Shown: positions 36,201 through 47,775 of the stretch, piece after piece
Position numbering within the stretch: position 1 is the stretch's first letter
Layout of the letters: each line of letters opens with the position of its first letter
NCBI GenBank assembly: GCA_942486035.1
Contig: CALNXK010000354.1
Span: forward strand, 107,501 to 171,500
Length of the DNA: 64,000 nt
From: Porites lobata
Taxonomy: Eukaryota; Cnidaria; Anthozoa; Scleractinia; Poritidae
Direction: 5' to 3'
Notes under the pieces: model-generated
What the model was told of the DNA's origin: nothing
Seen by the model: only the letters and a program-made list of their open reading frames with translations
The model's database searches: none
Made by a program: the position numbers and the translations under genes

Positions 36201-37942
36201 AAATGTCTACTCGTCTAGCACTTAAAAGTTACAAATACGCTTTATTTTATTTTCCCCTGGACAACACCCTGGAAACGGCAAAGACAAGTAAAATTGTCTC
36301 GAGTATGGCAAAAGTTAAAGGAAGCGTGGTGGAAGTTAACTGGGATGCTGCAAATCCATGTATTCCCGCTAAAATTATCGCCTTGACTGGTAAGTGTTAT
36401 TGTTTTCGTTCTGAAATAGAGCAACAAGAACAGCTTTCCACCACAAAGTTCTTCATTGTTTTTAGTACTAATATATAATCTTAGATTTTTGGCTCCAAAA
36501 GACCACACATGTTGTGATTGATTAATATTACGCCAGTTTCTTCATTTGTACATTACCACAAAAGGGCAATTTCAGGACTCAAAATAATTTTCGGACTTGG
36601 GTGGCAGTCGCGTTACCCGACGAAAAAATTTTTGCTCGGTCAAGACCGCCTTTTTGACACTTCAAAATATAGCAAATGAAAAAAAAAAAATACAAAAAAA
36701 GGCTTTAAGGTAGCATCCAAAGAAGCAGAAATACCGTAAAAGGTCTGCTATTGAAAAGACACTGCGAAAGTTGAATGAAGATTTTTTAAGTTTAAATAAT
36801 TCAATACGCTTGCAAATCACAAAAAATATGGACAATAAATGTAGAGTTACAAGATTGTTGTCGAAAGCGTAACTCACGATGGTGGACATAACCTGTAAAT
36901 TTTATTTTATGGTAACTCAGTTATGATTAAATTTCCTTCAGATACGGAGCTTGACTTGAAACGGGTTCGAACATCCTGCGCTGGTGAACAATTGAAGCTA
37001 ACAAGTGAAGAAAAGGACCTTGTCCATCGGCCACGGTCAAGTAAACGAAGCAACAAAGAGGACACTACTGGACACCAACGAAAGCGTGGTAAAAAAATTC
37101 CGCAGTGTTGATGACCGTCCAAGCACTTGAAAACAAACCAGTGTTATCGGGCGACCTCCAGTGACTATTGAGCTGCGCTCTTCTCCACTGCCCTCAATAG
37201 AGGGTAATAGCTCAGTTGGAAGGTCCAAGCAACTTGCCGATTGCCCAGCTGAAAAGCATCTCAGCGCTGGCCTTGAGACTGATACATGTAACCAAAACGT
37301 TCCGATAACTTCACAGCCCGGTAATTTACTGACACCTTCCGCTCTGCCAGCGACTGAACTTCAACCATCTAGTGCAAGCACTGATCAAGTGTTTCCCCTT
37401 GAGAGTTTTGTTCCAACATCTCCTGGAGCAGAAATTTCCATGGACGTTGATATTTTGCAGGAAATAGCTACGTGTGATGACTTTGGTAATCAAAGCTTAC
37501 CACCTCTGGCCATAACGTACGCATCAGCTGTTGCCGACGCCACTACAAATACAACTACATATTCTGCTCTGCAGCCAGTTAAAACCACCTATAATGTTTT
37601 GCCCTCAGTGTCATCTTTTGATGTTCTTAACACTCTTCCGGGAGGTGCCAACCTTAGCCACATAAATAGGGGCCTAGGTACCCCTCTGTTTCCCACCCAA
37701 CCCCCTCCGTTACACCAAGTGAAAATAAAAGAGCAATATTAAATACTCTTTCATTGCTTCTCTCGAATCAACAAGTCATTTTGAACAAGGAATGGTGAAT
37801 AATCAGGCACCAACCTCTTCCAGATCGGAAAACGTAGTGCAATCCAATATTGCCTTGGACCAGTCGGACGAAATACCTCATACCTCATGATAGAGCTGCA
37901 GTGTAAAACAGGTTTTTATTATTATTATTATTATTATGATCA

Positions 37943-37983
<41 letters not shown>

Positions 37984-40900
37984 TTTTCATTTTGTGATTA
38001 TAATAATATTTGAAAAGGGGGCCCAAATCACCATGGTAGTTTTCAGTGTGGCCCTCATTAGTTAAACAATATTAATTCATTAAGTAAGTAAGTAATTTAA
38101 GACAAAAAGTTTAATAAAAATAATAATGGTGCTTTAATGCTTATTTCGTTGTATCCGATTGTGTTGTCCTTCTCTTAATTTGGAGTAACAACTATCAGTA
38201 CAGGAATTTCTTTTTTATGGTTAACTTGCCTTCAGTTTTTTTGTTGTTGTTGTTGTTTTGATTTGTTTTTGTTCTGTTTTGTTTGGTTTGTTTTTATTTA
38301 TTTATTTTTTTTTTTGGGGGGGGAGTCAGGATCCCAGTTCATTTTACACACAACCGCCTTCAGGATTTCTCAGTTTTGTGGAAGAAATTTTCCTTTCAAT
38401 TGCGTACATTTGTGGTTTGTGACCCTCCTCCCCCACCCAACCAAGAGCTTCACTTGGTTTTAATGCTCCCTTATAAATACCGATTGTTTAATTACTTCAA
38501 TTACTCGAAAAAGCTACAACGATTTATGCAAGATACATACGACACCATTAGTTTTCTATCGTTCTGTTTCTTGCTAAATATAAGATGCTGCACACAAAGT
38601 ATTTGTCTCAAATCCATTTGGTCGTTTCGTAAACGTCAACGCAACATAGGTCCTGCATAACTCACTAGACAGTGCTTAGGAATGACTTAGAATCCATTTA
38701 GCGATTCAAGAATATCAAGATGCTCAGACAGTTCAATTATTTCCCTGTCGTTGCTTATCTGACTTTCAAGCTCAGGGCAGATGTAGAGCGCAGTAGCCGT
38801 ATAAACGACCGCCAGTTTTCCTTTCTCTATACAGTAGGAATGAAGGGAGGGATCGTCTTGTCGTCTTATCAAGAAGTGGCCCCTTTCTACTTCAGCTCCT
38901 GGTGGAAAGCACATGCCCCAGTCATCCTTAACCCTTTTTCGGAGATGCTCTGGGCCATTTCCAGTTATTTTAAGTAAGTAATATTCTTCCCCAGGATCAG
39001 GATTGACTTTCTTCACTAAGAAAAAAATTCGCCTTTTAAGTTGCACGTTTTCGGACTGGTAGCGTGAAGGAGACGGAGTCTTAGGGTTATATTGAGCAAA
39101 ATTATAAAGGTCTTCCTGCCCCTTAATAACTGCCATGTCTGCCTTATGTCTTAAATTAGCCCCTGCGCCATCTTGCGGACCTTTAGTCGTTCTGTAGCCA
39201 AAGTCTGAGTTGGAAAAGGAAACATCCCCCATACAGTGACGACTCTTGTACTGGGCAGAACAGCCATCAGTCCACTCGTGCATCACTTCAACATCGTACT
39301 TTATATCTTCTAGATATTCTGCCACCAGTTTTCGCACCTGATGGACTGAGTGGTGGTCATGTTTTGTGTCTGGGGAAATAACAAAAATGTGTTCTGTAAC
39401 GATGACTGGCTCCTCTAAGGTGCTGTCAACACCATCAACATCTTTAATCGCGTGCTTGTGTAAAACAGTTACATGTATGGATGCCTACGTTTGGGAATAA
39501 TATTGGCTCTGCAACTAGTTCTGACTTGTGCAGCTATAGTTCTCTGAGTAGTCATGGATACAACATACGTGCTCAGGGGGTAGATGTTCTATCAGATCTT
39601 TCATCTGTTTGCTTTGCCAACTTGCACGAAACTGGTGGGAAGAAAAATCACGCAGTAAAGATTTTAAGTTATCAAACATGACACCCGGAGTTGTTTTTTT
39701 CTTCATCAGCTGAAGCTTCTTCTTTTCTTGTCCATCCTGTGTTTGGCCCAATGGTACGTATTCAAATTTCTGCCACGTTACTAAGGGAGCGTTATGGCTG
39801 ACATCTTTCTCTTCATTCAGGAGCTCCAGTTTGTTTACGCCACATCTATCACATTCTCTGTTAACGCACTCTTTGCGATGATAGCTATTGCTTTCCACCT
39901 TAGGGCACATCGTTTTGTTCACCATATCATTCAAGTGTTCAAAAATTGGACAATTTTCGTCTTGACCATTCTTAGCAATGACACTTCTACGAAATTTTAA
40001 GGAAGATTGAAATACCATCCGTGTCTCAACATGAAGCCGACAACGGCAAGTAATTTTGTCTTGGCTCCTTGGGGCCACTACGAAAAATGGTTTGCGTGTT
40101 TCAAAACTTCTCTGACCCATCTTAACTTCTGGATGCTTGGCTTTAAATTCTAGGTACGCTTCAGTCTGTTTTTTCCAACACTTGGTTTGCATGACAGGTG
40201 TAGGTTCTTACAGCCACTCTTTTGCGAATTGTGTCTTTCTTGTTACCAGTGGGTCTGGAAATGCCAGGACTCGACCAGAAATCGTACGCGAGCTTGCGGT
40301 GTTCAGAGGGGATGGAATCTGATCGTGTCTGTCTTTCCCCTTTTCCCTCCCTTCCTATCCCCCACCCCTCTCAACGCCCACTACGTAGTCTTTGTTGAAA
40401 CTTACTGTAAAACTCTTGGAAATGCATTTCAGAATGCATGTCAGTGCTCCTGTTTGTAAACTGATGAGTGAAAGGTTTTTAATAGGCATCATCATGAAAA
40501 TCCTTTCTGAGAAACTCACTTTTATGAATAGCAGAAAAGAACCTACACGTATTGTCTCTGTGGGGTAGTGGAAAGGGAATGCTAATGATTTGTTTTGAGA
40601 ATAAAAAGGGTTGGGCTTCATGAAGAAAAGAACATATCATTTATCTTCCGTCAAATTACTTCATTTGTGAACTGGTTACCTGTACATGTACGTACAGGCT
40701 GACATGCCTCAAGGATTCATCAGGGAAAAATTCAGGATAACATGATAATAATCTTTTTTTCTAGGCTCAAAAGTGTAATGGATGTCAAGGTGATAATGAT
40801 GATGATGGCGATGACACAGAAGCCATTAAACAGGGTTGGTCATCTGAAGATAAACTGTTGGTTCCACCTTGTGTAGGATTAGTCAAAGTAAGTGATTCAG

Positions 40901-43900
40901 TTGATTTCAAAGTAGACCCTCATTAATTGATTGTGGAACCCGCTGTATGACTGCCCCGACAACTCGCACAAAGCTATACTGGCTGAACCTCAGGTTAATT
41001 CACGCTTAGGCACATACACCTAATTGCAATAACGTTGTCCTAGAAAAATGAAAAAAGGAAAAAGCCAAATAGAAATTAATTAGACTAATAAAGCCACATT
41101 CTTAGGGTGGATTCATTTGCGCACGTAGCATTTCCAGCTAGAATTTTTTTTAATTGTTTTTTAGCTTTAAAACGATTGGCCAATCGAACAATGCCTTCTG
41201 TATATTAGGGTTTTCTTTGGTGGGAAAACGAAGAGTCCATGTTTTGATCTCTTCATCCATTGGCAGACAAACAAACAACGAACACTTACCGGAACCATTT
41301 TTCAAGGTCATAAGAAAATTGCTCCTTCATTATCTCCTTCATTACCCTAAAGGAGCATTCCGCGTATGGATGAAGGTAGAAAGTAATGTTTTTGGAACGA
41401 AATTGACCTAAAGCAGGAGTATCCTCACGATAAGGTTCTTAACACCTAAATAATAGGACTAAGTGACTTCATGGCTGTGTAGTTAGGTGAGGAGCTTCGG
41501 GTGAAATGAATATCGGGTGACTTGAGTTCGTCTATACCACATCTCTCTTGCTGTTATATCTGGCGTGAAAAGACGATTTGAGTAATTTCCTCATTCACTT
41601 AGTCTCCAATCTGCGAGCTACAAAGGAGACGTTGTCAACACAACCAACACAACAACAGATAAACTTTGAGTCCCCATCTGTCATCTTCTCATAATTCTTT
41701 TTAGTTAATATGTAGCAATTCGAATTCGGCTTTATAGTATGACTCAAAAATAACGTGTACCTTAAGGCGCGTCCCCCGCACCCATTCCCCTTTTTCCCGT
41801 CCCTTCGGGTTGATTTCCACTGTCGCGTAATTTTTCCGTCCGTACGTACACACGTAAATCTTCCGCGCGTAAATAAAATCGAAAGACAATGTATGGAAGG
41901 TCATGCGTATTCGTAAAAGTCAAAAACCCCGCTCAACTTTTACGTTTACGCCTAGCCTTTCATACACTGTCTCTATTTCATTTAAGCACGTAAATTTTAC
42001 GTGCGTTCGCACGGAAGAATTTCGCGACAGTGGAAGTCAACCCTGAGGCCGGATTAAGCTGCAATGCGATATCTTTCCCTAGGCCTGTCGATCGTGCGTG
42101 AAGAAGATTTCTGGAGCAATTAAAACTTCAGGTCAAGTAACTTCTGTCGAGAGTATTCAACAATTGGACGAAATGGCAGACGAGGTCTTAAGGACCAGTC
42201 CAAGGTAAAAATATTTGGCTTATTATAACAATCACGGGCAGTTCAACCATTGTCGTCACGTTTTGTTTGAATTTCCATATCATTTTGAATGCGCAAAGGA
42301 ATCTTATCCCCGGGAGATTTGAATTGGGTACAACATTGAGTTAGCCGAATAGGTCTATTGTCGTCATGTTAGCGCAGGAAAAGCGCGAGAGATAGACCCT
42401 TCCAAAGACCAGTTAGCGAATATCAATTGACACTGCTGGAAAGAGCGCCTTAAAATCAGGAAATTTACAGAGATATTACCCCAAACAGTTGTGAAATCTT
42501 ACAGACCTTTTAATGGTTGTGAGACGAACTTTCCTCCCTCCACCTATATACAAACGCCTGTAAAATTCCGCGAATTGCGGAGCTATATCTTTGTTGGCTC
42601 ACTACAAATGAGAAATTTCGCTGAAAATTGATTGGCATGTTCACTAATTTTAAGGGGTTCTTTTTAGCCGTGTTGACGGATTTCACTAACTGGTCCCAGT
42701 CATAAGTTTTTAACAAACCTTGGAAGGGTCTGTTTTCCACTGACTGAACTAGAATACATTAGACAGTCACTGTGCAATCATCTGTTAGCTGTTCTGTACG
42801 CTAGCATGGTGTTGTACCGTATTAAGAGTACTTCACTAAGGGGTCAGAGCTTGCACAGTAGGCGTTATTTAGCCTAGCGTGAAACGTTATGCACGGTTAA
42901 GCGCAAATGAGAAAGACAAGCTGGATTAGTATACTGAGAAACGTAGGGAGTGACAGGTACAGCTGAGGCATGAATACGCGCGTGGTTTTATTGAAGAGGA
43001 CTGAAAGTTAAACGCACATGGAAGAAGCCAAGAAGCGGGAAGAGAAAAAGACAGCCAGGATTCTTAAGTCGTAGTGTAGCAGGGCGCGAACGGTCGGAGC
43101 GAGAACAGAGAGAGGAAAAACAAGATGTCTTTTTTTAAAGGGGAGGAGAGAGAAGGGGAAAAGGAAAGGAAACTAGTTTCTTTGCCTTCCCCCGCTTCGT
43201 TTGTATTGCTAGCGCCCCATATTCTGTACTTTATACGGCTCTGACGTTTGTTTCTTTTTCCATTGCAGTGTCGATGATGTTGTTATGAGTCTCTATTATC
43301 CAATGAATCGTCAAAATGTCAAGGAATGTGTAAGTTAAGTTTGCATTATGTGTATAATCCGTGTGATGGGAAGTGAACTTAATATGTATCTCAAGCTAAA
43401 AAATGTTGCTTTTCGCATTTTTTCTTCAATACAGACATCAAAGCTAGCTGATCAGTTGAAAGAGTTGCTTACCAGGGCAAGGTAAAAACCTTGACATGAA
43501 ACGTTTTATCTAATTTTATAGAAGTTAAAGTAGCAAGCATCTCAAAAACGGTCGTGTTTAAGTACCGTAAAATTCCGAAAATAAGCCCCTCCAAGTATAA
43601 ACCCCTCCAAATATAAGCCCCCCAAACTCGTAACGCAAAAAACCCTCCGTTAAATCACCCCTCCAATATAAGCTCCCCCCCCCCCCGGGCGGGCTTGTAC
43701 TTGAAAATTGCCCTCAAGTACAAAGTAAAACAAAGAAAAACGGTAAATTTCCTTCCAAGAATAAGGCTATCCCAAACGATTTGGAAACGCAAATTTCCAT
43801 CCGTAGATAAGCCCCTCCGAATCTCATGATTGCACGAGCTTGTAGTTTGGTGAGTTATCAAAACTGAGTCAAGTTTAATGCATGTAACAGGTTTTAAACG

Positions 43901-44373
43901 CGAGAAGTCGCTTTCGGGCGTGATCAGGTTGCCTATATTCCCTTTGGTAGATGATGGTTTTCAATTGAGCGTTGAGAGCATTCCAAACGTAGTTGCACTA
44001 ATTTTCTATTGCGACGTTATGTGATATTGCTGAAAAAATCTTGTGCTGCATTGTGGACCAATCAGTGAAAAGGTCAAAAGCAACGCTGACCTGCTCACGC
44101 ACTTTTTTCCCGCGCTTACAAGCCATACACTTCTGGCTTGAGTTCTAATTGGTTGATCGGATTGTCTGCCCACTTCTGATTGGTCAGAATTATTACTTTG
44201 GTTTTGGTTTTACGACGCTCTTCTTAAAAAGTGTTAAACTTTTTTTCTTTAGGAATTCTCATTTTACCGTGGACTCAGATTCTTCTTGGCTTGACTTTTT
44301 GAACAAAGCAATCGACCACAATCAGAACAAAATAACGGGTCTTCTTCAAGAGCAAGAAGGATCAGATACGTGA
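27260..44373 (+). CDS. CCNDBP1: CCNDBP1 / GCIP, cyclin-D1-binding protein 1
   Basis: Twelve coding exons: 27260-27335, 28151-28222, 29531-29610, 30175-30256, 31997-32093, 33353-33426, 34400-34476, 40765-40887, 42083-42204, 43269-43329, 43435-43481, 44253-44373 (TGA). Total 1032 nt (343 residues); all phases and GT-AG sites agree. The protein follows the vertebrate layout: SLEEFWMKLGMTFKAVSKEAT, LTVSFSKPP, an acidic DNDDDGDD stretch, WSSEDKLLVPPCVGLVKACR, VDDVVMSLYYP, and the C-terminal SSWLDFLNKAIDHNQNKI. The family is helical, binds cyclin D1 and related partners, dampens Rb phosphorylation and E2F-driven growth, and shuttles between cytoplasm and nucleus. Intron 7 (34477-40764) is enlarged by transposon-related sequence. 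A likely polyadenylation signal AATAAA lies near 44654, followed by an A run. Confidence 0.92.
27402..28042. mobile_element. TIR element (TACNGTATTTATTCGA ends) with nested insert
   Basis: Left end 'taccgtatttattcgattaa' pairs with the complement of 'attcgaataaatacagta'. Sub-terminal 'gggcgcttattcgagg' words repeat on both sides. A second element at about 27612-27848 with inverted 'ccctgccaggg' cores sits inside. CCNDBP1 intron 1. Confidence 0.75.
28264..28321. repeat. Trinucleotide run (ATC)n then (GGC/AGC)n
   Basis: About nine ATC units followed by GCG/GCA-type triplets, in CCNDBP1 intron 2, 42 bp after exon 2. Not translated in the proposed model. Confidence 0.85.
28323..29530. other. CCNDBP1 intron 2; no gene seen
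   Basis: No supported gene. Around 28420-28600 there is an inverted pair ('ccacttccgagttc' against 'gaactcggaaatgg'), likely a short TIR element. From about 29138 a 'tagatagatagaaacctttatttctatagggtaa' tract resembles a retroelement 3' end. Confidence 0.45.
32894..33112. mobile_element. Degenerate palindromic MITE (CCTCGATATAAC type)
   Basis: Contains 'aacctcgatataacaaacct' and, further on, 'aacctcaatataacgaaacc', a word pair common in animal Tc1-derived MITEs; the ends are diverged. CCNDBP1 intron 5. Confidence 0.4.
33123..33280 (+). mobile_element. GGGCTGTGC TIR repeat, copy 2
   Basis: Same family and orientation as 24425-24593. It ends 73 bp before CCNDBP1 exon 6. Confidence 0.78.
34636..35015 (-). 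mobile_element. tRNA-headed SINE, reverse orientation
   Basis: The minus strand begins with a tRNA-like head: A-box TTAGCTCAGTTGG (complement near 34993-35005) and B-box GGTTCAAACCC (complement near 34946-34957). It continues into a central body with 'agatgtcattacaaaggcag' and 'gtgtgagacgggacc', about 370 bp in all. CCNDBP1 intron 7. Confidence 0.7.
35126..35405. promoter_or_regulatory. Cluster of seven GTGCAC palindromes
   Basis: GTGCAC occurs at 35126, 35143, 35151, 35175, 35183, 35379 and 35400, five of them within 63 bp, just upstream of the F-box ORF. Such density suggests a protein-binding cluster or a transposon sub-terminal repeat region. The function is not known. Confidence 0.45.
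35551..35976 (+). CDS. F-box protein ORF inside CCNDBP1 intron 7
   Basis: A 141-residue ORF starting at ATG 35551. Residues about 6-46 (LSEDVILHIFSFIPFR...RTICRVFKMWHRMASDP) read as an F-box, the domain that docks substrate receptors on Skp1 in SCF ubiquitin ligases. The following 60 residues may begin a repeat domain. After about residue 110 the frame runs into low-complexity phenylalanine-rich sequence and stops, so the 3' end is probably wrong, spliced or decayed. It could be a captured or transposon-borne gene, since broken transposon-like ORFs follow it. Confidence 0.5.
   Translation: MAQFSALSEDVILHIFSFIPFRLPRRTICRVFKMWHRMASDPAIVRKASSHEFESIRLCDTINDCQLKNLVKRIIWARTEDVTVLDLAKISISWEYVDDVSRRSHWRKLRFLFFLGVLFLTSSQGGAFFCARIELKCELPF
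36122..37742 (+). pseudogene. Broken plus-strand ORF, possibly a transposon accessory gene
   Basis: Two parts join by a good intron: an exon ending at 36389 (LKSYKYALFYFPLDNT...VEVNWDAANPCIPAKIIALT) and one from 36942 (DTELDLKRVRTSC...). The first resembles a short module I have seen N-terminal in cnidarian proteins with nuclear DNA-binding domains; that link is from memory and weak. The frame stops at 37111 after a run of seven A; a one-base shift there, plus one further stop, would lead into the Ser/Thr/Pro-rich frame 37161-37742. So it appears decayed. It converges with the minus-strand transposase-like pseudogene. Confidence 0.4.
37917..37984. repeat. (ATT)n microsatellite
   Basis: About 20 ATT units with two interruptions, between the two converging broken ORFs in CCNDBP1 intron 7. 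Confidence 0.9.
38687..40330 (-). pseudogene. Transposase-like gene, broken by a frameshift and two stops
   Basis: On the minus strand a frame of about 500 codons runs from 40192 to 38687, interrupted only by two TAG codons at 39517-39515 and 39487-39485. Upstream, a second frame from about 40330 (HRKLAYDFWSSPGISRPTGN) meets it with a one-base shift at the T run 40169-40174. Landmarks: CRCRLHVETR, paired cysteines (CVNRECDRCG), HDYSENYSC, HEWTDGCSAQYKSRH and KGPQDGAGANLRHKAD. The SENY and DGC...QYK blocks with conserved Asp recur in a large family of uncharacterised cnidarian and insect proteins that look like DDE-type transposases; I cannot assign a named superfamily. It is a decayed copy lying antisense in CCNDBP1 intron 7. 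No TIRs were found around it. Confidence 0.6.
41807..42043. mobile_element. 237-bp MITE (GGGTTGATTTCCACTGTCGCG ends), copy 1
   Basis: The two ends match after reverse complementing (GTTGATTTCCACTGTCGCG versus GTTGACTTCCACTGTCGCG), with 'acgtaaattttacg' words inside. The right end lies 40 bp before CCNDBP1 exon 9, in intron 8. A second family member is at 47181-47403. Confidence 0.82.
43563..43826. mobile_element. Repeat with AAGCCCCTCC motifs (TACCGTAAAATTCCG end)
   Basis: Starts 'taccgtaaaattccgaaaat' and carries several 'ataagcccctcc' words on one strand, ending 'ataagcccctccgaatct'. The right TIR is degraded. CCNDBP1 intron 11. Confidence 0.5.
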
Positions 44374-46430
44374 TTTATTAAGTGAATAACTAGTAAATCA
44401 ATTCTGCCGAACTGAATTAGGAGTCGTCATTCTGCCGAGTAAAATGAGTAATGATAAAAGCCCTAGAAGGCGAGAACAGATCGGTCGAGTGAACAAAAGT
44501 GCACATCACTACATGTAGAAATTCCTCCTCTAGTCTTCCTGTTCTTAAAGAAACGCTCGTGCCAATTTATAAATGATATGGCTGATAGTACCTTTTTAAA
44601 TTCATGGAACAAGTTTAGCTGCTCTTCACAGATCTATTTGAAGTGAAGCATTGAATAAAAAAAAAAAACTTGGAAAATAATCTATTGTAGTTGTTGATGT
44701 GTGTTTGATCCTTCATGGTACTGACTTCATAGTCGTACCCTAAACATGGCAGGCGCCTGTGTTAAGTTTTACTTGGTCTGGCCCTTTTGGAAAAAGAACT
44801 TTAATTGGTTGCCTTGGTTTTGAGATGAGGCCTTGCTCCCAATTTTTGGTTTGTTATAGCAAAAACAGTTAAAGCTAACAACCGAGCCGGCGTATGCCTC
44901 AGTCAGTTAAAGGCGTCGATTAAAACAAGATCCCCATAACGGGGGTTCATTGGGATGCTGGCTGCTGCGCGATGCAGTGGTTTAATATTTCGGGAAGACA
45001 CATTACAACTACACTTTTTCCGGCTTGAGTGTAAGTTGCTCCTAACCCTTGGAGTGAGCGTGTAACTTCTACCAGTATGAATGAAAATAGGCAAGTTAGC
45101 CGTATGAAATAGGAAACGACTGTCATTATTTTTAACTGGGACATTTCCAACACACACCCCTCTCCCCCAATCCCTCTGCCCCCCCCCAAAAATATAGTAT
45201 GACAGTATAACTCGACTAATTTGAACTAGACCGGAGATTCCAAAAATTATTGTCGTTCTACGCTTATACAACGTGACAGCGTGAGCACCTCTTGTAATCT
45301 CATTTCAATTTTTCCCCATGGCGATTTTTCGCCAGATTCCCAATTTTCGCTGTCGCCTGTATTTCTAGACATAAGTGGACAGGGCCAAATTTTCTTAAAA
45401 CCCGCAGCAAGTTAAATTTCAGTTTTCTTTCTGTCGGAGATTGCATTTAAATCTTTTCTAACTGAACGGGTCTCGAGTGAATATGCTTCTATTTGAGGGG
45501 GTGATCTACAAATAGCATATTCTTTTCTTGTAAGGAAAGACTCTTTACACGCAGGGAGACAATTGAATCAAGTCGAAGCTCTTCCAGTGAGGACCGCGGG
45601 CAGCTCCCGCGCAGGCTTACTACATCATAAAATACTGTATTTAGATCATCATTCGGCGTAGATATAAGGCCAACAAATCCACGCAATAATTTGTGTTTAT
45701 TCAAAATCAACTGCCAAAACTGTTCGCAGGACGACCTGATCCGTTAATTCCCCTCGTAAAAATCGCCCCCATTGAAGGGGTTAGGGACACGCAAAGCCCT
45801 CTGGGAGATCCGTCCGCCATTTTGTTGGTGTTGTTTCAGATTTTTGTGTGAAGTAAGAGCGTGTGTTCCAATTTTTTTTTATAACTGCAAGGCGGCAGAC
45901 AAACCTCTTTGGTTATGTCCACCTGACTGGAGAAATTTAAAAGCTTATGACCAATTATCACATTCACTGTCAGGCTATGAGTAGATAAAAAATTAATTCT
46001 CTGTCCTGTCAATTGTGGTGCCTTGTACGTCAAGCCTATCTGAGTTTACTCCTGTGACATGCTTGTTCGTTGGCTTAATCGCGCATGCGTTAATGGGAAC
46101 TTGTTAAATCAGTTTTTTACGCGAACGTTGATTGAAAAAAGTTCATTGTTCCTGTAATTCGAAGCAAATCCAGAATGATTTGACAACAACAACAACATCA
46201 GCTTTAAAAAGTACTTTCCAATCGACAAAAATAAATCAGACAGGCAAATGAATACTACCCATAGCCTGTGTACAGCCACCTGTCCTCCCCTCAGAAAAAA
46301 TATACAGGCTAACTACCCACAATTTTAAATTAGAACAGTAAACTGATCCTTAAGAGTGATAGGAAAAGTAAAGAAAAAACAAAACAAAACAAAACAATCA
46401 ATAAAGTGGCGAATTATATTTGCCCCTTAT
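44374..46430. other. Intergenic CCNDBP1-convertase; no gene seen
   Basis: Includes the CCNDBP1 3'UTR to about 44670. No gene is supported beyond that; overlapping ORFs at 44903-45271 lack domains and contain repeat-like sequence. A TTG-tailed retroelement-like end in reverse ('gacaacaacaacaacatc') is at about 46181-46200. Confidence 0.5.
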
Positions 46431-46433
46431 TTC

Positions 46434-46522
46434 GTAGCCTGCGCGCAGACGAAATTAAACTCTCGTTAACTCCGTCCAGACGGTACTAATCAGAGTTTAG
46501 TTATCGTCTGCGCGCAGGCTAC
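46434..46522. mobile_element. 89-bp MITE with flush 7-bp target duplication
   Basis: Perfect 19-bp TIR GTAGCCTGCGCGCAGACGA (46434-46452 and complement 46504-46522). The direct repeat TTATTTC flanks it exactly at 46427-46433 and 46523-46529. Very short and probably recent, since both TIR and duplication are perfect. Confidence 0.88.
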
Positions 46523-47180
46523 TTATTTCGTCACTTAGTTGATAAAACTCACGTTTCGGTGTTTCGCTCCCCACTAACCCCCACCCCCACCTCCACAGTA
46601 ACAGTCGGTTTCAGTCATTTATATAAAATTTTGCAAGGGAGACGATGAATTTAACGTCCATTACAACTCCCTTAAAATAACGAACTCTAAAAAGTGAGAT
46701 TCAGTAGAAATTGAAATAAAACATCAAGACAGCATAACAGACTATTTTGGGGTTGGCAATTTAGGCTAAGTAGGTTCTCAGCATCAGGTTCTTATCAATT
46801 TTTATGAAGGAGATAATAGATTGCTGATTACCAGAAAACTAAATAAACTTTTTTATCATATATTTATTTACAATTGTATTATTATAGCCCTAAAAAACTG
46901 ATTACCGAATTTGCAGACAGTTTAGTACATTATGTGTTTGTTGTACTTAAATTTTCAACCCAGTTACACTGGTTACACTCCTTTGTTTATCAAAATTTAA
47001 CTGCAACCCACATATAACAACCTGCTTGATCTTGTTTGGCTAAACAGAATTTTGTATAGTTGGGTATTAAAGTCCAAAATTTCTGCCAGGAGGTTCTTAA
47101 TCCACAGTTGCTTATTAGCGGGTGTTCACTGTATTCAAACTCGAAAAATTCTGTTTGTCTTTTACTATTATTCCTCTCTA

Positions 47181-47403
47181 AGCTTGATTTCCACTGACGC
47201 GTTTCGGCTACGCTCGTTAACACACGTAAATTTTAATCACGTAAATAACACAGAGGCAAGATAAAAAGTGCCGAATTAAACGAGAGGTTGAGAGAGGTTC
47301 AACTTTTACGCTTACGAGCGACCTTTCATGCATTGCCTCTATTTTATTTGCGAACGTAAATTTTACGCACATAAAAATTACGCGACACTGGAAATCAACC
47401 CTT
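47181..47403. mobile_element. 223-bp MITE, copy 2 of the GGTTGATTTCCACTGTCGCG family
   Basis: Diverged copy of 41807-42043: ends 'cttgatttccactgacgcg' and the complement of 'cgcgacactggaaatcaac', with the same internal 'acgtaaattttacgc' words. Confidence 0.78.
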
Positions 47404-47666
47404 AACCCCGGAAAATATTTACTTAAGGTTCCTGATTCAAAATATATCCGGACACGCGATTATTTCGTATACACGGTAAAATCAATACTGGTAGCCAAAG
47501 TTAGGCGCACATTAGAGGATGGGTTCGTAGGCGCGGCGAGAAAACGAAAAAAGATAGCCCTGTTTATGTTTCATTTTGCTCGCTCGCTTCCTCCCTACAC
47601 TTTGGTGGCATGCATGGTACTGTACTTGCTGTCTTTTGTTATCTCTCCTATGAAAATCGGGAAACG

Positions 47667-47775
47667 TAGCCTGCGAACGGCAGACGTTTCTCCTCGCATC
47701 GCCGCTGAGGGACGTTTCGTGAGACGTCCATCACCGGCGATGAGCGAGGAGAAACATCTACCGTTCGCAGACGGC
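47667..47775. repeat. GC-rich inverted repeat upstream of the convertase gene
   Basis: Arms around 'tgcgaacggcagacgtttct' and 'agaaacatctaccgttcgca' with 'cctcgcatcgccg'/'cggcgatgagcgagg' inside. It could be a short TIR element in the promoter region. Open frames on both strands here follow from the symmetric GC-rich sequence. Confidence 0.6.

Noticed and set aside
36662..37228. Minus-strand ORFs opposite the 36.1-37.7 kb coding stretch
   Set aside because: Antisense shadows of the plus-strand frames, which have a convincing splice junction.
37161..37742. Independent 193-codon gene
   Set aside because: It has no start context of its own; it reads better as the frameshifted continuation of the 36122-37111 coding stretch.
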